Source: Planctomycetota bacterium
Lineage (GTDB): Bacteria > Planctomycetota > Phycisphaerae > Sedimentisphaerales > Anaerobacaceae
DNA: 7,702 nt
Assembly: GCA_013202635.1 (NCBI GenBank)
Contig: JABMRO010000235.1
Location: 1-7,702 of the forward strand
Direction of reading: 5' to 3'
A program made the position numbers and the translations under genes. Below, in pieces: positions 1 through 4,901 of the stretch. The notes under the pieces were generated by a model. It was not told where the DNA came from and did no database searches. It was given only the letters and a program-made list of their open reading frames with translations. Position 1 is the first letter of the stretch. Each line of letters starts with the position of its first letter.

Positions 1-34
1 ATCGGGATTTCCACTGCGCTTCAATATTTAAGGA

Positions 35-76
35 TTCCTGCTCCCCGCTTTCGCGAAGGGAGAGGTTTCGCAGGAA
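35..76. repeat. Compound inverted repeat (extragenic hairpin)
   Basis: The outer arms TTCCTGC (35-41) and GCAGGAA (70-76) are perfect complements. An inner stem pairs CTCCC (41-45) with GGGAG (58-62), extended by CGC/GCG around a TTTC loop. It lies in gene-free DNA next to the dispersed element at 88-122, so it may be another module of the same repeat cluster. There is no T-tract on either side, so a terminator role is doubtful. Confidence 0.6.
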
Positions 77-87
77 ATATTTTAAAT

Positions 88-122
88 AGATTTCTCCGCT
101 CACTTCGTTCGGTCGAAATGAC
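88..122 (-). repeat. Dispersed extragenic element, copy 1
   Basis: Read on the minus strand this starts GTCATTTCGACCGAACGAAG and ends GGAGAAATCT. It aligns with the element at 1811-1846, which starts GTCATTCTGAACGAAG and ends GAAGAATCT. The ends can pair: ATTTC (90-94) with GAAAT (115-119). From memory it resembles the GTCATTCTGAGCGAAG-type extragenic repeats scattered through many unrelated bacterial genomes; this was not searched. It carries no coding capacity. Confidence 0.65.
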
Positions 123-307
123 CCCCTGTTATAAGTCAAGGGAGTGGCTCTCGGGGGTAAACTGACAAGTCTTTGCAATTTTGGACTTCTTTTTTGACAT
201 ATTTTATATTAGAATTTACATTTAAGATGAATTTATGTTTATCGATAAGGTAGATTAAGCAGGACAGAGTGACACTGATGACAGGCAGAAGAAGGAATGG
301 GAAAATT
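123..307. other. Gene-free leader upstream of the GH30 gene
   Basis: The DNA is AT-rich from about 180 to 250 and contains the promoter at 194-222. No upstream gene tail is visible in 1-268: the long minus-strand reading frame across 136-522 runs antisense into the GH30 gene and looks like low-complexity shadow. Transcription from the promoter would start near 229, giving a leader of about 80 nt before the ATG at 308. Confidence 0.5.
194..222 (+). promoter_or_regulatory. Probable sigma70-type promoter of the GH30 gene
   Basis: A perfect -35 TTGACA (194-199) is followed after 17 nt by TACATT (217-222, 4 of 6 matches to TATAAT). The surrounding sequence is AT-rich and the site faces the GH30 gene. 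The -10 is weak, so the exact hexamer is uncertain. Confidence 0.5.
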
Positions 308-1768
308 ATGAATATGCGACGGATGATAGTTATAGCGGGGATGATCTGGTTGGGATGGCTGCAGATTCCATGCGGGGCGGAAAAGATAGTTCTGAGGCTG
401 AAACCCAGTGAGGTGCGGCAGGAGATTGACGGATTTGGGGCGAGCGGGGCGTGGTGGGCGCAAATTGTCGGGGGGTGGGAAGAAAGTAAGCGGAAGGAGA
501 TCGCAGGATTGCTATTCGGCAAAGAGGGGATCGGATTGTCGATCTATCGCTTTAACGTGGGAGCGGGATCGGGAGAGGAAACCGGGGACCCCTGGCGGCG
601 GGCGGAAACGTTCGAAACGGCGAAAGGGGAATATGACTGGCAGAGAGATAAAAACGCGATGCGGATTTTACGGGAGGTGTGCGCAGCGGGAGTGGAAAAT
701 GTTATCCTGTTTGCCAACAGTCCGCCACGGCGGATGACCAAATCGGGGTATGCGTTCGCAGGGCAGGGCGCGGACAAATCCAATTTGCGGGAGGATAAGT
801 ACGAGGAGTTTGCCGGGTACCTGGCGGATATAACCGAGCAGTTTATCCGAGTGGAAAAAATCCCGGTGAAAGGGGTCAGCCCAATTAATGAGCCGCAGTG
901 GGACTGGGACGGGAATAACCAGGAAGGGTGTCATTATTCGGCGGAGGAAGTAGTCCGGCTGGTGGAGATTATGCTGCGGGAGGTAGAGAGACGGGGATTG
1001 CCGGTGGAGGTGGAGGCACCGGAAAACGGCAGTTGGGAAATAGTAGTAGAGCCAGCGGGGAAAGACTGGAGGAGATCGCCGGTCTATCTGGAGAGGTTGC
1101 TGGGTAATGGGTATGTGCGGGAGCGGATGGATAGTTATGCGGTTCATTCTTATTGGGCGAATTTGGAGCGGAAGAAGGCGTTTGCGAAGTATTTTTTTGC
1201 GAAGTATCCGGAGAAAAAGTTGCACATGACGGAATGGTGTGAGATGAAAGGCGGGCGGGATTATGGGATGGATTCGGCGCTGCGCCTGACGCGGGAGATA
1301 ATAGATGATCTGGTGTGGGGCGGTGTTTCGTCGTGGCAGTACTGGATAGCGGTGTCGCGGTATAATTTCCGGGACGGTCTGATTTATGTGAACGAATCAG
1401 AGCGAGAGATTGTCCCGATCAAACGGCTGTGGGCGATGGGGAATTTCAGTCGCTTTATCCGGCCGGGGTTTCGGCGGTTCGAAGTTGATCATAATTCGGC
1501 GGTTTTGCAGGTGGTGGCGTGCAAGAGTCTGGATGGGGGCAGGTTAGTGGTGGTGGTGATGAATCCGGGGACGGAGTGCGAGGAAGTAGAATTGCATTTT
1601 GCGAAGGCAGGTGGGGCGAATATATTTAATGCGTATGAAACATCCAAAGCGAATGATTTGAAGGTCGTGAGCCGTGGGGTGAAGAATAACAGGTATAGTT
1701 TCCCAGCGGAGAGCGTGACGACACTGGTTATTAAAGGATCTGGGGTCAAGGGGAAATTAGAGAATTAG
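308..1768 (+). CDS. Secreted glycoside hydrolase family 30 (GH30) enzyme
   Basis: This is a probable exported retaining glycosidase that attacks plant or algal polysaccharide outside the cytoplasm. With the ATG at 308 the protein has 486 residues. Residues 1-24 form a signal peptide: MRR, a hydrophobic core, then a likely cut after CGA. No lipobox is present. The mature part opens with the GH30-like motif EIDGFGASGAWWAQ. The catalytic (beta/alpha)8 barrel carries the acid/base glutamate in INEPQWDW (E195) and the nucleophile in HMTEWCE (E309). A later W-x-Y-W...DGL stretch is also typical. The last 90 or so residues look like the beta-sandwich domain that accompanies GH30 barrels. An in-frame GTG at 269 would add 13 residues, but GAAGGA at 291-296 fits the 308 start better, and that start puts the signal peptide at the terminus. 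The WWAQ signature recalls beta-1,6-galactanase-type GH30 members, so that substrate is possible but not shown. No transporter or other CAZyme gene adjoins it. GGG, GCG and CGG codons are frequent. Confidence 0.88.
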   Translation: MNMRRMIVIAGMIWLGWLQIPCGAEKIVLRLKPSEVRQEIDGFGASGAWWAQIVGGWEESKRKEIAGLLFGKEGIGLSIYRFNVGAGSGEETGDPWRRAETFETAKGEYDWQRDKNAMRILREVCAAGVENVILFANSPPRRMTKSGYAFAGQGADKSNLREDKYEEFAGYLADITEQFIRVEKIPVKGVSPINEPQWDWDGNNQEGCHYSAEEVVRLVEIMLREVERRGLPVEVEAPENGSWEIVVEPAGKDWRRSPVYLERLLGNGYVRERMDSYAVHSYWANLERKKAFAKYFFAKYPEKKLHMTEWCEMKGGRDYGMDSALRLTREIIDDLVWGGVSSWQYWIAVSRYNFRDGLIYVNESEREIVPIKRLWAMGNFSRFIRPGFRRFEVDHNSAVLQVVACKSLDGGRLVVVVMNPGTECEEVELHFAKAGGANIFNAYETSKANDLKVVSRGVKNNRYSFPAESVTTLVIKGSGVKGKLEN

Positions 1769-1770
1769 AG
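1755..1770 (+). repeat. 8-bp tandem duplication across the GH30 stop codon
   Basis: AATTAGAG occurs twice head to tail (1755-1762 and 1763-1770) and continues as degenerate ATTGGAG and ATTTAGA units to about 1786. The TAG stop of the GH30 gene (1766-1768) lies inside the second copy, so the last few residues of the enzyme are encoded by repeat sequence. Confidence 0.7.
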
Positions 1771-1810
1771 ATTGGAGATTTAGAAAGATGATGATTGATT
1801 ATTGGAATTG

Positions 1811-1846
1811 AGATTCTTCACTATGCTTTGCTTCGTTCAGAATGAC
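1811..1846 (-). repeat. Dispersed extragenic element, copy 2
   Basis: On the minus strand it begins GTCATTCTGAACGAAGCAAA and ends GAAGAATCT. It matches copy 1 at 88-122 in length (36 against 35 nt), order of motifs and ends. The terminal pair here is ATTCT (1813-1817) with AGAAT (1839-1843), where copy 1 has ATTTC with GAAAT. Confidence 0.7.
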
Positions 1847-1894
1847 GGTTTTTACCGCTCCATTACTGTCGCGGCTCTGATTTTATTTTACTGT

Positions 1895-1920
1895 GTGTGC
1901 AACTTGTTGCACACCCTACT
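1895..1920. repeat. Short palindromic repeat with CACCCTAC tail, copy 1
   Basis: GTGTGCAAC (1895-1903) and GTTGCACAC (1906-1914) are a perfect 9-bp inverted repeat with a TT centre. The right arm runs into CACCCTACT (1912-1920). The same tail follows the right arms of two palindromes at 4839-4893. This marks a small family of extragenic palindromes. Confidence 0.7.
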
Positions 1921-1969
1921 CACGGGGTCGCCACATCGGATAACGCTTCGCTGTCTCATGGAGCAAGTC

Positions 1970-2218
1970 TCACGGACTAGATTTCTTTCCTGCCCATTTA
2001 CAGGCGATATATGGAATCAGGAAGAAGAGAAAGACACAAACCTTTGTAAACATCAGGCCGCAGTAATGGACAAGCGCAAGCTGTTCTTTCGATACATCGA
2101 ACAACTTCGAATGAATCTGATACATCCAGTCCCCTGTTATGCAGAATAAAAACCAGATAAGTACGAACGCCATTCCAATAAAAAAACATCGAATTGTGAT
2201 TTTCTCAATAGTTTCCAT
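1970..2218 (-). CDS. Small two-helix membrane protein, DUF6868-like
   Basis: This is an 82-residue protein of unknown function that should sit in the inner membrane. Two hydrophobic segments, at about residues 9-28 and 57-75, flank a loop containing W-x-YxIHSKLFDVS and LALVHYCGLMFTK. The pattern of helix, DW.Y..H..LF.L, HY.G...YK and a helix ending in PY.A is how I remember DUF6868 proteins, and the length of about 80 residues agrees. The start is well supported: on the minus strand GGAG (2228-2225) lies 6 nt before the ATG. The gene is isolated and points away from the TPR lipoprotein gene. I saw no clear promoter. The opposite-strand frame across 1802-2149 is much less protein-like. The family name rests on memory, so the coding call is firmer than the family call. 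Confidence 0.75.
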   Translation of the reverse strand: METIEKITIRCFFIGMAFVLIWFLFCITGDWMYQIHSKLFDVSKEQLALVHYCGLMFTKVCVFLFFLIPYIACKWAGKKSSP

Positions 2219-2386
2219 TTTTTTCTCCGTAAATTATTTCGTCGTTAGTGGCCCGGGCACTGTTTCTCGCACAGGGCGTAAAATATGGCAAAAGGAGGGG
2301 AAAGTCAAGGGGAAAAGAGCAAAAGTAAAAAGGCAAAAGGCACAAGAGTCCGTGTAAAGCCGGATAAACTCCGGTGAAAAAAAACT
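2219..2386. other. Gene-free stretch with a purine-rich tract
   Basis: After the DUF6868 ribosome site, 2284-2348 is almost all A and G on the plus strand. GGCAAAAGG occurs exactly twice (2287-2295 and 2332-2340), separated by related GGGGAAA and GCAAAAG units. No protein-like reading frame or RNA gene is apparent. Together with the promoter and leader that follow, this makes up the gene-free gap 2219-2545. Confidence 0.55.
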
Positions 2387-2414
2387 TTGAAAAAGCTGGG
2401 AAATCTGATATAAT
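2387..2414 (+). promoter_or_regulatory. Extended -10 sigma70 promoter of the TPR lipoprotein gene
   Basis: TTGAAA (2387-2392, 5 of 6) is followed after 16 nt by a perfect TATAAT (2409-2414). TGA directly before it gives the extended TGnTATAAT form. Transcription would start near 2421, leaving a leader of about 125 nt before the ATG at 2546. This is the best -10 element in the window. Confidence 0.75.
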
Positions 2415-2426
2415 ACTGTTATCGTT

Positions 2427-2553
2427 AACCATTCAAGATGGTTTTCGCTTAAGGAGACTTCTGGAGAACACGGAGGCTTAAAGACACTTTGATACAGGTT
2501 TGTCCGACATTTTGGCCGGGCCAAATCCGGTAAGGAAGGTGCGTTATGACGCA
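2427..2553 (+). promoter_or_regulatory. Structured leader of the TPR lipoprotein mRNA
   Basis: Three local hairpins are visible. AACCAT (2427-2432) pairs with ATGGTT (2438-2443) near the 5' end. TTTGGCC (2511-2517) and GGCCAAA (2519-2525) form an inverted repeat just before the ribosome site, possibly extended by CCG/CGG to 2504-2530. TGCGT (2540-2544) pairs with ACGCA (2549-2553), leaving the start codon in the TATG loop. The Shine-Dalgarno AGGAAGG is at 2533-2539. No known riboswitch class was recognised. Confidence 0.4.
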
Positions 2554-3505
2554 TGTTCGCGGAAAAGAAAGATTTAAGAGCTTACCGCCAGCGTGGGGGA
2601 TGGTTGTTTGTCTGTTACTGGCTGGGTGTGCGGTTACACCGGAACAATACAACACACTCGGAATCGCCTATAACGACAAAGGCGAGTATGACAAAGCAAT
2701 CCTGGAATATAACAGGGCCATAAAGGTAAACCCGCTTTACTCCGAGGCCTACTACAACCGAGGGCGTGCCTACGGCAGCAAAAGGCAGTATGAAAGGGCT
2801 ATCATGGACTTTTACAAGGTCCTTGAGATATGGCCGTTGTTTGCCGAAGCCTATAACAATCGCGGGGCCGCCTACGGCGCCAAGGGCCAGTATGAGCTTG
2901 CCCTCTCGGACTTCAGCAGGGCCCTTGAGATAAATCCGAAATACGCCCAGGCATATGTCAACCGTGGGCTTATCTATTATGACAAGGGTCAACATGACCA
3001 GGCCGTCTCAGATTATACCAGGGCGCTTGCAATAAATCCCAGGTTTGCCGAGGTCTATTGCAATCGGGGAGCCGCCTATAACGCTATAAACGAATACGAC
3101 AAGGCCCTCCATGATTTCAACAGAGCTATCGCGATAAATCCGAAGTATACCGAAGCCTACTATAACCGCGGGCGAGCTTATGCAGTTAAAAATCAGCATG
3201 ACGCGGCCATCTCGGATTATGCAAAAACCCTGGAGATAGACAAAGATTATGCCAAGGCGTACTATTATCGCGGGCGTGTTTACGGGGTGAAAGGCGAATA
3301 TGACAAGGCAATCGCGGACTTTAGCAAAGTAATTGCACTGAACGCCGGAGACGGCGAGGCCTACTGCAATCGCGGGGTGGCCTATGCCGGTAAACGCCAA
3401 TTCGACAAGGCGTGGGAGGACGTCAACAAGGCGGTGAATTTAGGTCACCAGGTCCCAAGGGAGTTTTTGATGGCCCTTCTCGCGGCTTCCGGAAAAAAAG
3501 GATAA
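2546..3505 (+). CDS. TPR-repeat lipoprotein
   Basis: This is a predicted membrane-anchored scaffold for protein-protein contacts outside the cytoplasm; the partner is unknown. The 319 residues begin with a basic n-region (R5, K7, R9, K11), a hydrophobic core and a lipobox LAGC, with C28 as the lipidated residue. From about residue 35 to 306 there are eight TPRs of exactly 34 residues with no linkers. Each has the YxNRGxAYxxKGxYDxAIxDFxxALxINPxxxEA consensus. A short tail, GHQVPREFLMALLAASGKKG, closes the protein. The start at 2546 is set by AGGAAGG 6 nt upstream and by the signal peptide. The array gives a 102-bp DNA periodicity. It favours GCC, ATA and AAC-type codons and reads differently from the GGG/GCG-rich GH30 gene. 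It has its own promoter and no evident operon partner. TPR consensus alone does not tell the function. Confidence 0.9.
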   Translation: MTHVRGKERFKSLPPAWGMVVCLLLAGCAVTPEQYNTLGIAYNDKGEYDKAILEYNRAIKVNPLYSEAYYNRGRAYGSKRQYERAIMDFYKVLEIWPLFAEAYNNRGAAYGAKGQYELALSDFSRALEINPKYAQAYVNRGLIYYDKGQHDQAVSDYTRALAINPRFAEVYCNRGAAYNAINEYDKALHDFNRAIAINPKYTEAYYNRGRAYAVKNQHDAAISDYAKTLEIDKDYAKAYYYRGRVYGVKGEYDKAIADFSKVIALNAGDGEAYCNRGVAYAGKRQFDKAWEDVNKAVNLGHQVPREFLMALLAASGKKG

Positions 3506-3600
3506 ATTAAGACGGACAAGTCCGCCGCCAAGAAATAAAAAAGCAATTCGAATTGTCCGCCTAATGTCACCAGTTATGATTATTTTAAAATATATTTTTG
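3506..3600. other. Intergenic stretch downstream of the TPR lipoprotein gene
   Basis: It contains a 12-nt palindrome CAATTCGAATTG (3544-3555) and two copies of GTCCGCC (3520-3526 and 3555-3561). I see no hairpin followed by a T-tract, so the terminator of the TPR gene is not identified. Confidence 0.4.
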
Positions 3601-3630
3601 TTGACAAACGGTCAGGTGTCGGGGTATAAA
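3601..3630 (+). promoter_or_regulatory. Sigma70-type promoter of the cold-shock gene
   Basis: A perfect TTGACA (3601-3606) is followed after 18 nt by TATAAA (3625-3630, 5 of 6). Transcription would start near 3637, giving an untranslated leader of about 106 nt. Long leaders are usual for cspA-type genes. The -35 lies inside the 12-mer TTTGTTGACAAA, which recurs at the divergent promoter near 6285. Confidence 0.7.
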
Positions 3631-3661
3631 TATGCAATAGGTTATTTGGGTATATTCTCAC

Positions 3662-3728
3662 GTCTCTCAAGAATATTCTCCATAACAAAATCTGAGAGAC
3701 ACAATTATGTTATGGCCTTTTACAGGCC
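3662..3728 (+). promoter_or_regulatory. Two hairpins in the cold-shock mRNA leader
   Basis: GTCTCTCA (3662-3669) and TGAGAGAC (3693-3700) form a perfect 8-bp stem with a 23-nt loop. GGCCT (3714-3718) and AGGCC (3724-3728) form a second 5-bp stem with a TTTAC loop. The second stem ends one base before the Shine-Dalgarno AAGGAG (3730-3735). A position this close to the ribosome site suggests control of translation, as in other cold-shock mRNAs. The pairing is seen in the sequence; the regulation is inferred. Confidence 0.5.
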
Positions 3729-3742
3729 GAAGGAGTACCAAA

Positions 3743-3946
3743 GTGAGTTCAGGTACAGTAAAATGGTTTAATGGGAAAAAAGGCTTTGGATTTATCCAAC
3801 CCGATGACTCGAGTGAAGACCTGTTCGTTCATCACTCTGAAATCAAGACGGAAGGCTACGCCACTCTTGATGAAGGACAGAGGGTGGAATTCGAGATTGG
3901 AGAGGGCAAAAAAGGTCCTTGTGCGACCAATGTAATCCCCGGTTAA
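3743..3946 (+). CDS. CspA-family cold-shock protein
   Basis: This is a single-stranded RNA/DNA-binding cold-shock domain that acts as an RNA chaperone in the cytoplasm. The 67 residues are one complete domain: SGTVKWFN at the start, RNP1 as KGFGFI (residues 13-18), RNP2 as LFVHH (27-31), then the acidic strand EGQRVEFEIGEGKKGPCATNV. The length is normal for the family (about 65-70). An ATG at 3707 is in frame, but its extra residues (MLWPFTGRRSTK) are unlike any cold-shock N-terminus, and they cover a hairpin and the ribosome site. The GTG at 3743 has AAGGAG (3730-3735) 7 nt upstream and gives the usual M-S-S-G-T-V-K-W start. It has its own promoter and a terminator at 3976-3998. The paralogue name (cspA, B and so on) cannot be told from one copy. 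Confidence 0.93.
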   Translation: MSSGTVKWFNGKKGFGFIQPDDSSEDLFVHHSEIKTEGYATLDEGQRVEFEIGEGKKGPCATNVIPG

Positions 3947-3975
3947 TCCTAAGCAATAACACCTGAAAAACCAAC

Positions 3976-3998
3976 GGGCTCCGTATTCAGCGGAGCCC
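3976..3998. terminator. Bidirectional Rho-independent terminator
   Basis: GGGCTCCG (3976-3983) and CGGAGCCC (3991-3998) make a perfect 8-bp GC-rich stem with a 7-nt loop. On the plus strand it is followed by ATCTCATTTT and would end the cold-shock transcript. On the minus strand it is followed by GTTGGTTTTT and would end the converging NUDIX transcript, about 125 nt beyond that gene's stop. Confidence 0.75.
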
Positions 3999-4122
3999 AT
4001 CTCATTTTGACCGCCAAAATCGCCTGTCCCCGAACGCCTTATGCGGGGATTCTGTCTTGTGTATTCGAATGCCTTCACCCGTGCCCTGGCGTTGCGCTTG
4101 ATGTTGCGCGATGTGTGCTTTT

Positions 4123-4758
4123 TTATTTCTTCCGGCTGAGCTCTCCGAGAGTAGCGAGGTAATCGAGGCAGAACTGTGACCATGTCTCCATGGAATCGCG
4201 GACATCTTGCAGCTCGGCGGGGGTCATGAACTCCATCCGGGTAATCATCTGCTCGCGCTTAGTGACGGCGGAGGAGTCCAGAAGCCAGTGGTGGACGACG
4301 CCGAGATGGACGCTTCCTACTTCGGTGGTATCGTCATTCAGCAAGGCAACGATGCTGTCGGTGTGGCCGGTGTCGATGGAAACTTCCTCGGCCACCTCGC
4401 GCTCGACGGCATTATTGTAAAGCTCGCGGTAGTCGGTATCGAACAGGGGGATTTCGTTATCTATGGGGTTTATGTGGCCGCCTATGCCGATGGATCTGTT
4501 GCCGACGAGCCGCGTCTCGCCGGCGCGTCTGCCGCGGACGTAGGTGAGGTATTTGCCGTCACAGCTCATTATGACGTAAGGGATAAGCTGCTTATAAGAG
4601 GGGTCCTTTTCGGCCTGCGGGCGGGGCATGAAGTGCAGGACGGACGGGTCGAAGAGAACGGAAAGATAGCGCTGCACATCGGTTGTAAGACCATGGAACA
4701 AACCGGCCCGCTCAAGAACCTTTCGCTCGACGACAAGTACCTGCTCATCCTGTGGCAC
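4123..4758 (-). CDS. NUDIX hydrolase, MutT-like predicted phosphoesterase
   Basis: This probably hydrolyses a nucleoside-diphosphate-linked substrate in the cytoplasm; which one cannot be told. In the 211 residues the NUDIX helix is clear: E112, seven residues, then R120-E121-V122-x-E124-E125, which supplies the metal-binding glutamates. Two departures from the Gx5Ex7REUXEEXGU box are visible. The glycine normally 6 positions before the first glutamate is replaced by a GGHINP motif at 93-98, with about a dozen extra residues between. The usual Gly after EEx is S127. This arrangement matches, from memory, the MutT-like group COG4112 ('predicted phosphoesterase'). The start is a GTG at 4758-4756, chosen because AAGGAG (4772-4767) lies 8 nt upstream. 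The long plus-strand frame 4207-4779 is its antisense shadow. It follows glyA on the same strand but is separated by 143 bp of repeats, one of them terminator-like, so co-transcription is doubtful. Confidence 0.85.
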   Translation of the reverse strand: MPQDEQVLVVERKVLERAGLFHGLTTDVQRYLSVLFDPSVLHFMPRPQAEKDPSYKQLIPYVIMSCDGKYLTYVRGRRAGETRLVGNRSIGIGGHINPIDNEIPLFDTDYRELYNNAVEREVAEEVSIDTGHTDSIVALLNDDTTEVGSVHLGVVHHWLLDSSAVTKREQMITRMEFMTPAELQDVRDSMETWSQFCLDYLATLGELSRKK

Positions 4759-4785
4759 GATAGTTACTCCTTTATATAAAACCGC

Positions 4786-4801
4786 ATGGGCTTAAGCCCA
4801 T
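4786..4801. repeat. 16-bp perfect palindrome
   Basis: ATGGGCTTAAGCCCAT is its own reverse complement. It lies 27-42 nt beyond the NUDIX start, at the edge of the repeat cluster that fills the gap to glyA. It could be a repeat module or a protein-binding site; the sequence does not decide. Confidence 0.6.
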
Positions 4802-4806
4802 CCTAG

Positions 4807-4829
4807 GAAAGTTCGTTATTCACAATGAC
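4807..4829 (-). repeat. Degenerate partial copy of the dispersed extragenic element
   Basis: On the minus strand this reads GTCATTGTGAATAACGAAC, close to the first 16 or so bases of the elements at 88-122 and 1811-1846. The other end and the pairing arm are absent. Homology is likely but short. Confidence 0.4.
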
Positions 4830-4838
4830 AAAAAATAT

Positions 4839-4860
4839 GGTGGGGTAAGCCTCACCCTAC
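4839..4860. repeat. Short palindromic repeat with CACCCTAC tail, copy 2
   Basis: GGTGGGG (4839-4845) pairs with CCTCACC (4850-4856), with one G-T pair and a TAAG loop, and the right arm runs into CACCCTAC. On the minus strand the stem is followed by ATATTTTTTG, so it could serve as the glyA terminator. Confidence 0.65.
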
Positions 4861-4871
4861 AATACAGAATT

Positions 4872-4893
4872 GGTGCGAAATATCGCACCCTAC
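4872..4893. repeat. Short palindromic repeat with CACCCTAC tail, copy 3
   Basis: GGTGCGA (4872-4878) and TCGCACC (4883-4889) are a perfect 7-bp stem with an AATA loop, again ending in CACCCTAC (4886-4893). It lies 16 nt from copy 2 and 9 nt from the glyA stop codon. Confidence 0.7.
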
Positions 4894-4901
4894 TACTATT
4901 T

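Noticed and set aside
136..522. Minus-strand open frame of 128 codons upstream of and into the GH30 gene
   Set aside because: It overlaps the GH30 promoter and signal peptide. Its composition is rich in Ser, Pro and Ile with no recognisable domain.
668..1225. Minus-strand open frame of 185 codons
   Set aside because: It is antisense to the GH30 catalytic domain, and its translation is rich in Arg, Pro and Leu with no domain.
1802..2149. Plus-strand open frame of 115 codons
   Set aside because: It begins in extragenic repeats and overlaps the better-supported DUF6868-like gene on the other strand. It has no ribosome site or protein-like pattern.
2615..3400. Two minus-strand frames with periodic hydrophobic repeats
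   Set aside because: The periodicity is simply the antisense of the 102-bp TPR array.
2648..3463. Possible CRISPR-like or satellite array with 102-bp period
   Set aside because: The period equals 34 codons, the units are divergent at DNA level and encode consecutive TPRs, and there are no spacers.
3707..3742. In-frame ATG giving a 12-residue N-terminal extension of the cold-shock protein
   Set aside because: The extension lacks family similarity and spans a hairpin and the Shine-Dalgarno of the GTG start at 3743.
4207..4779. Plus-strand open frame of 190 codons
   Set aside because: It is antisense to the NUDIX gene, which has a conserved catalytic core and a good ribosome site. The frame itself shows no family motif.
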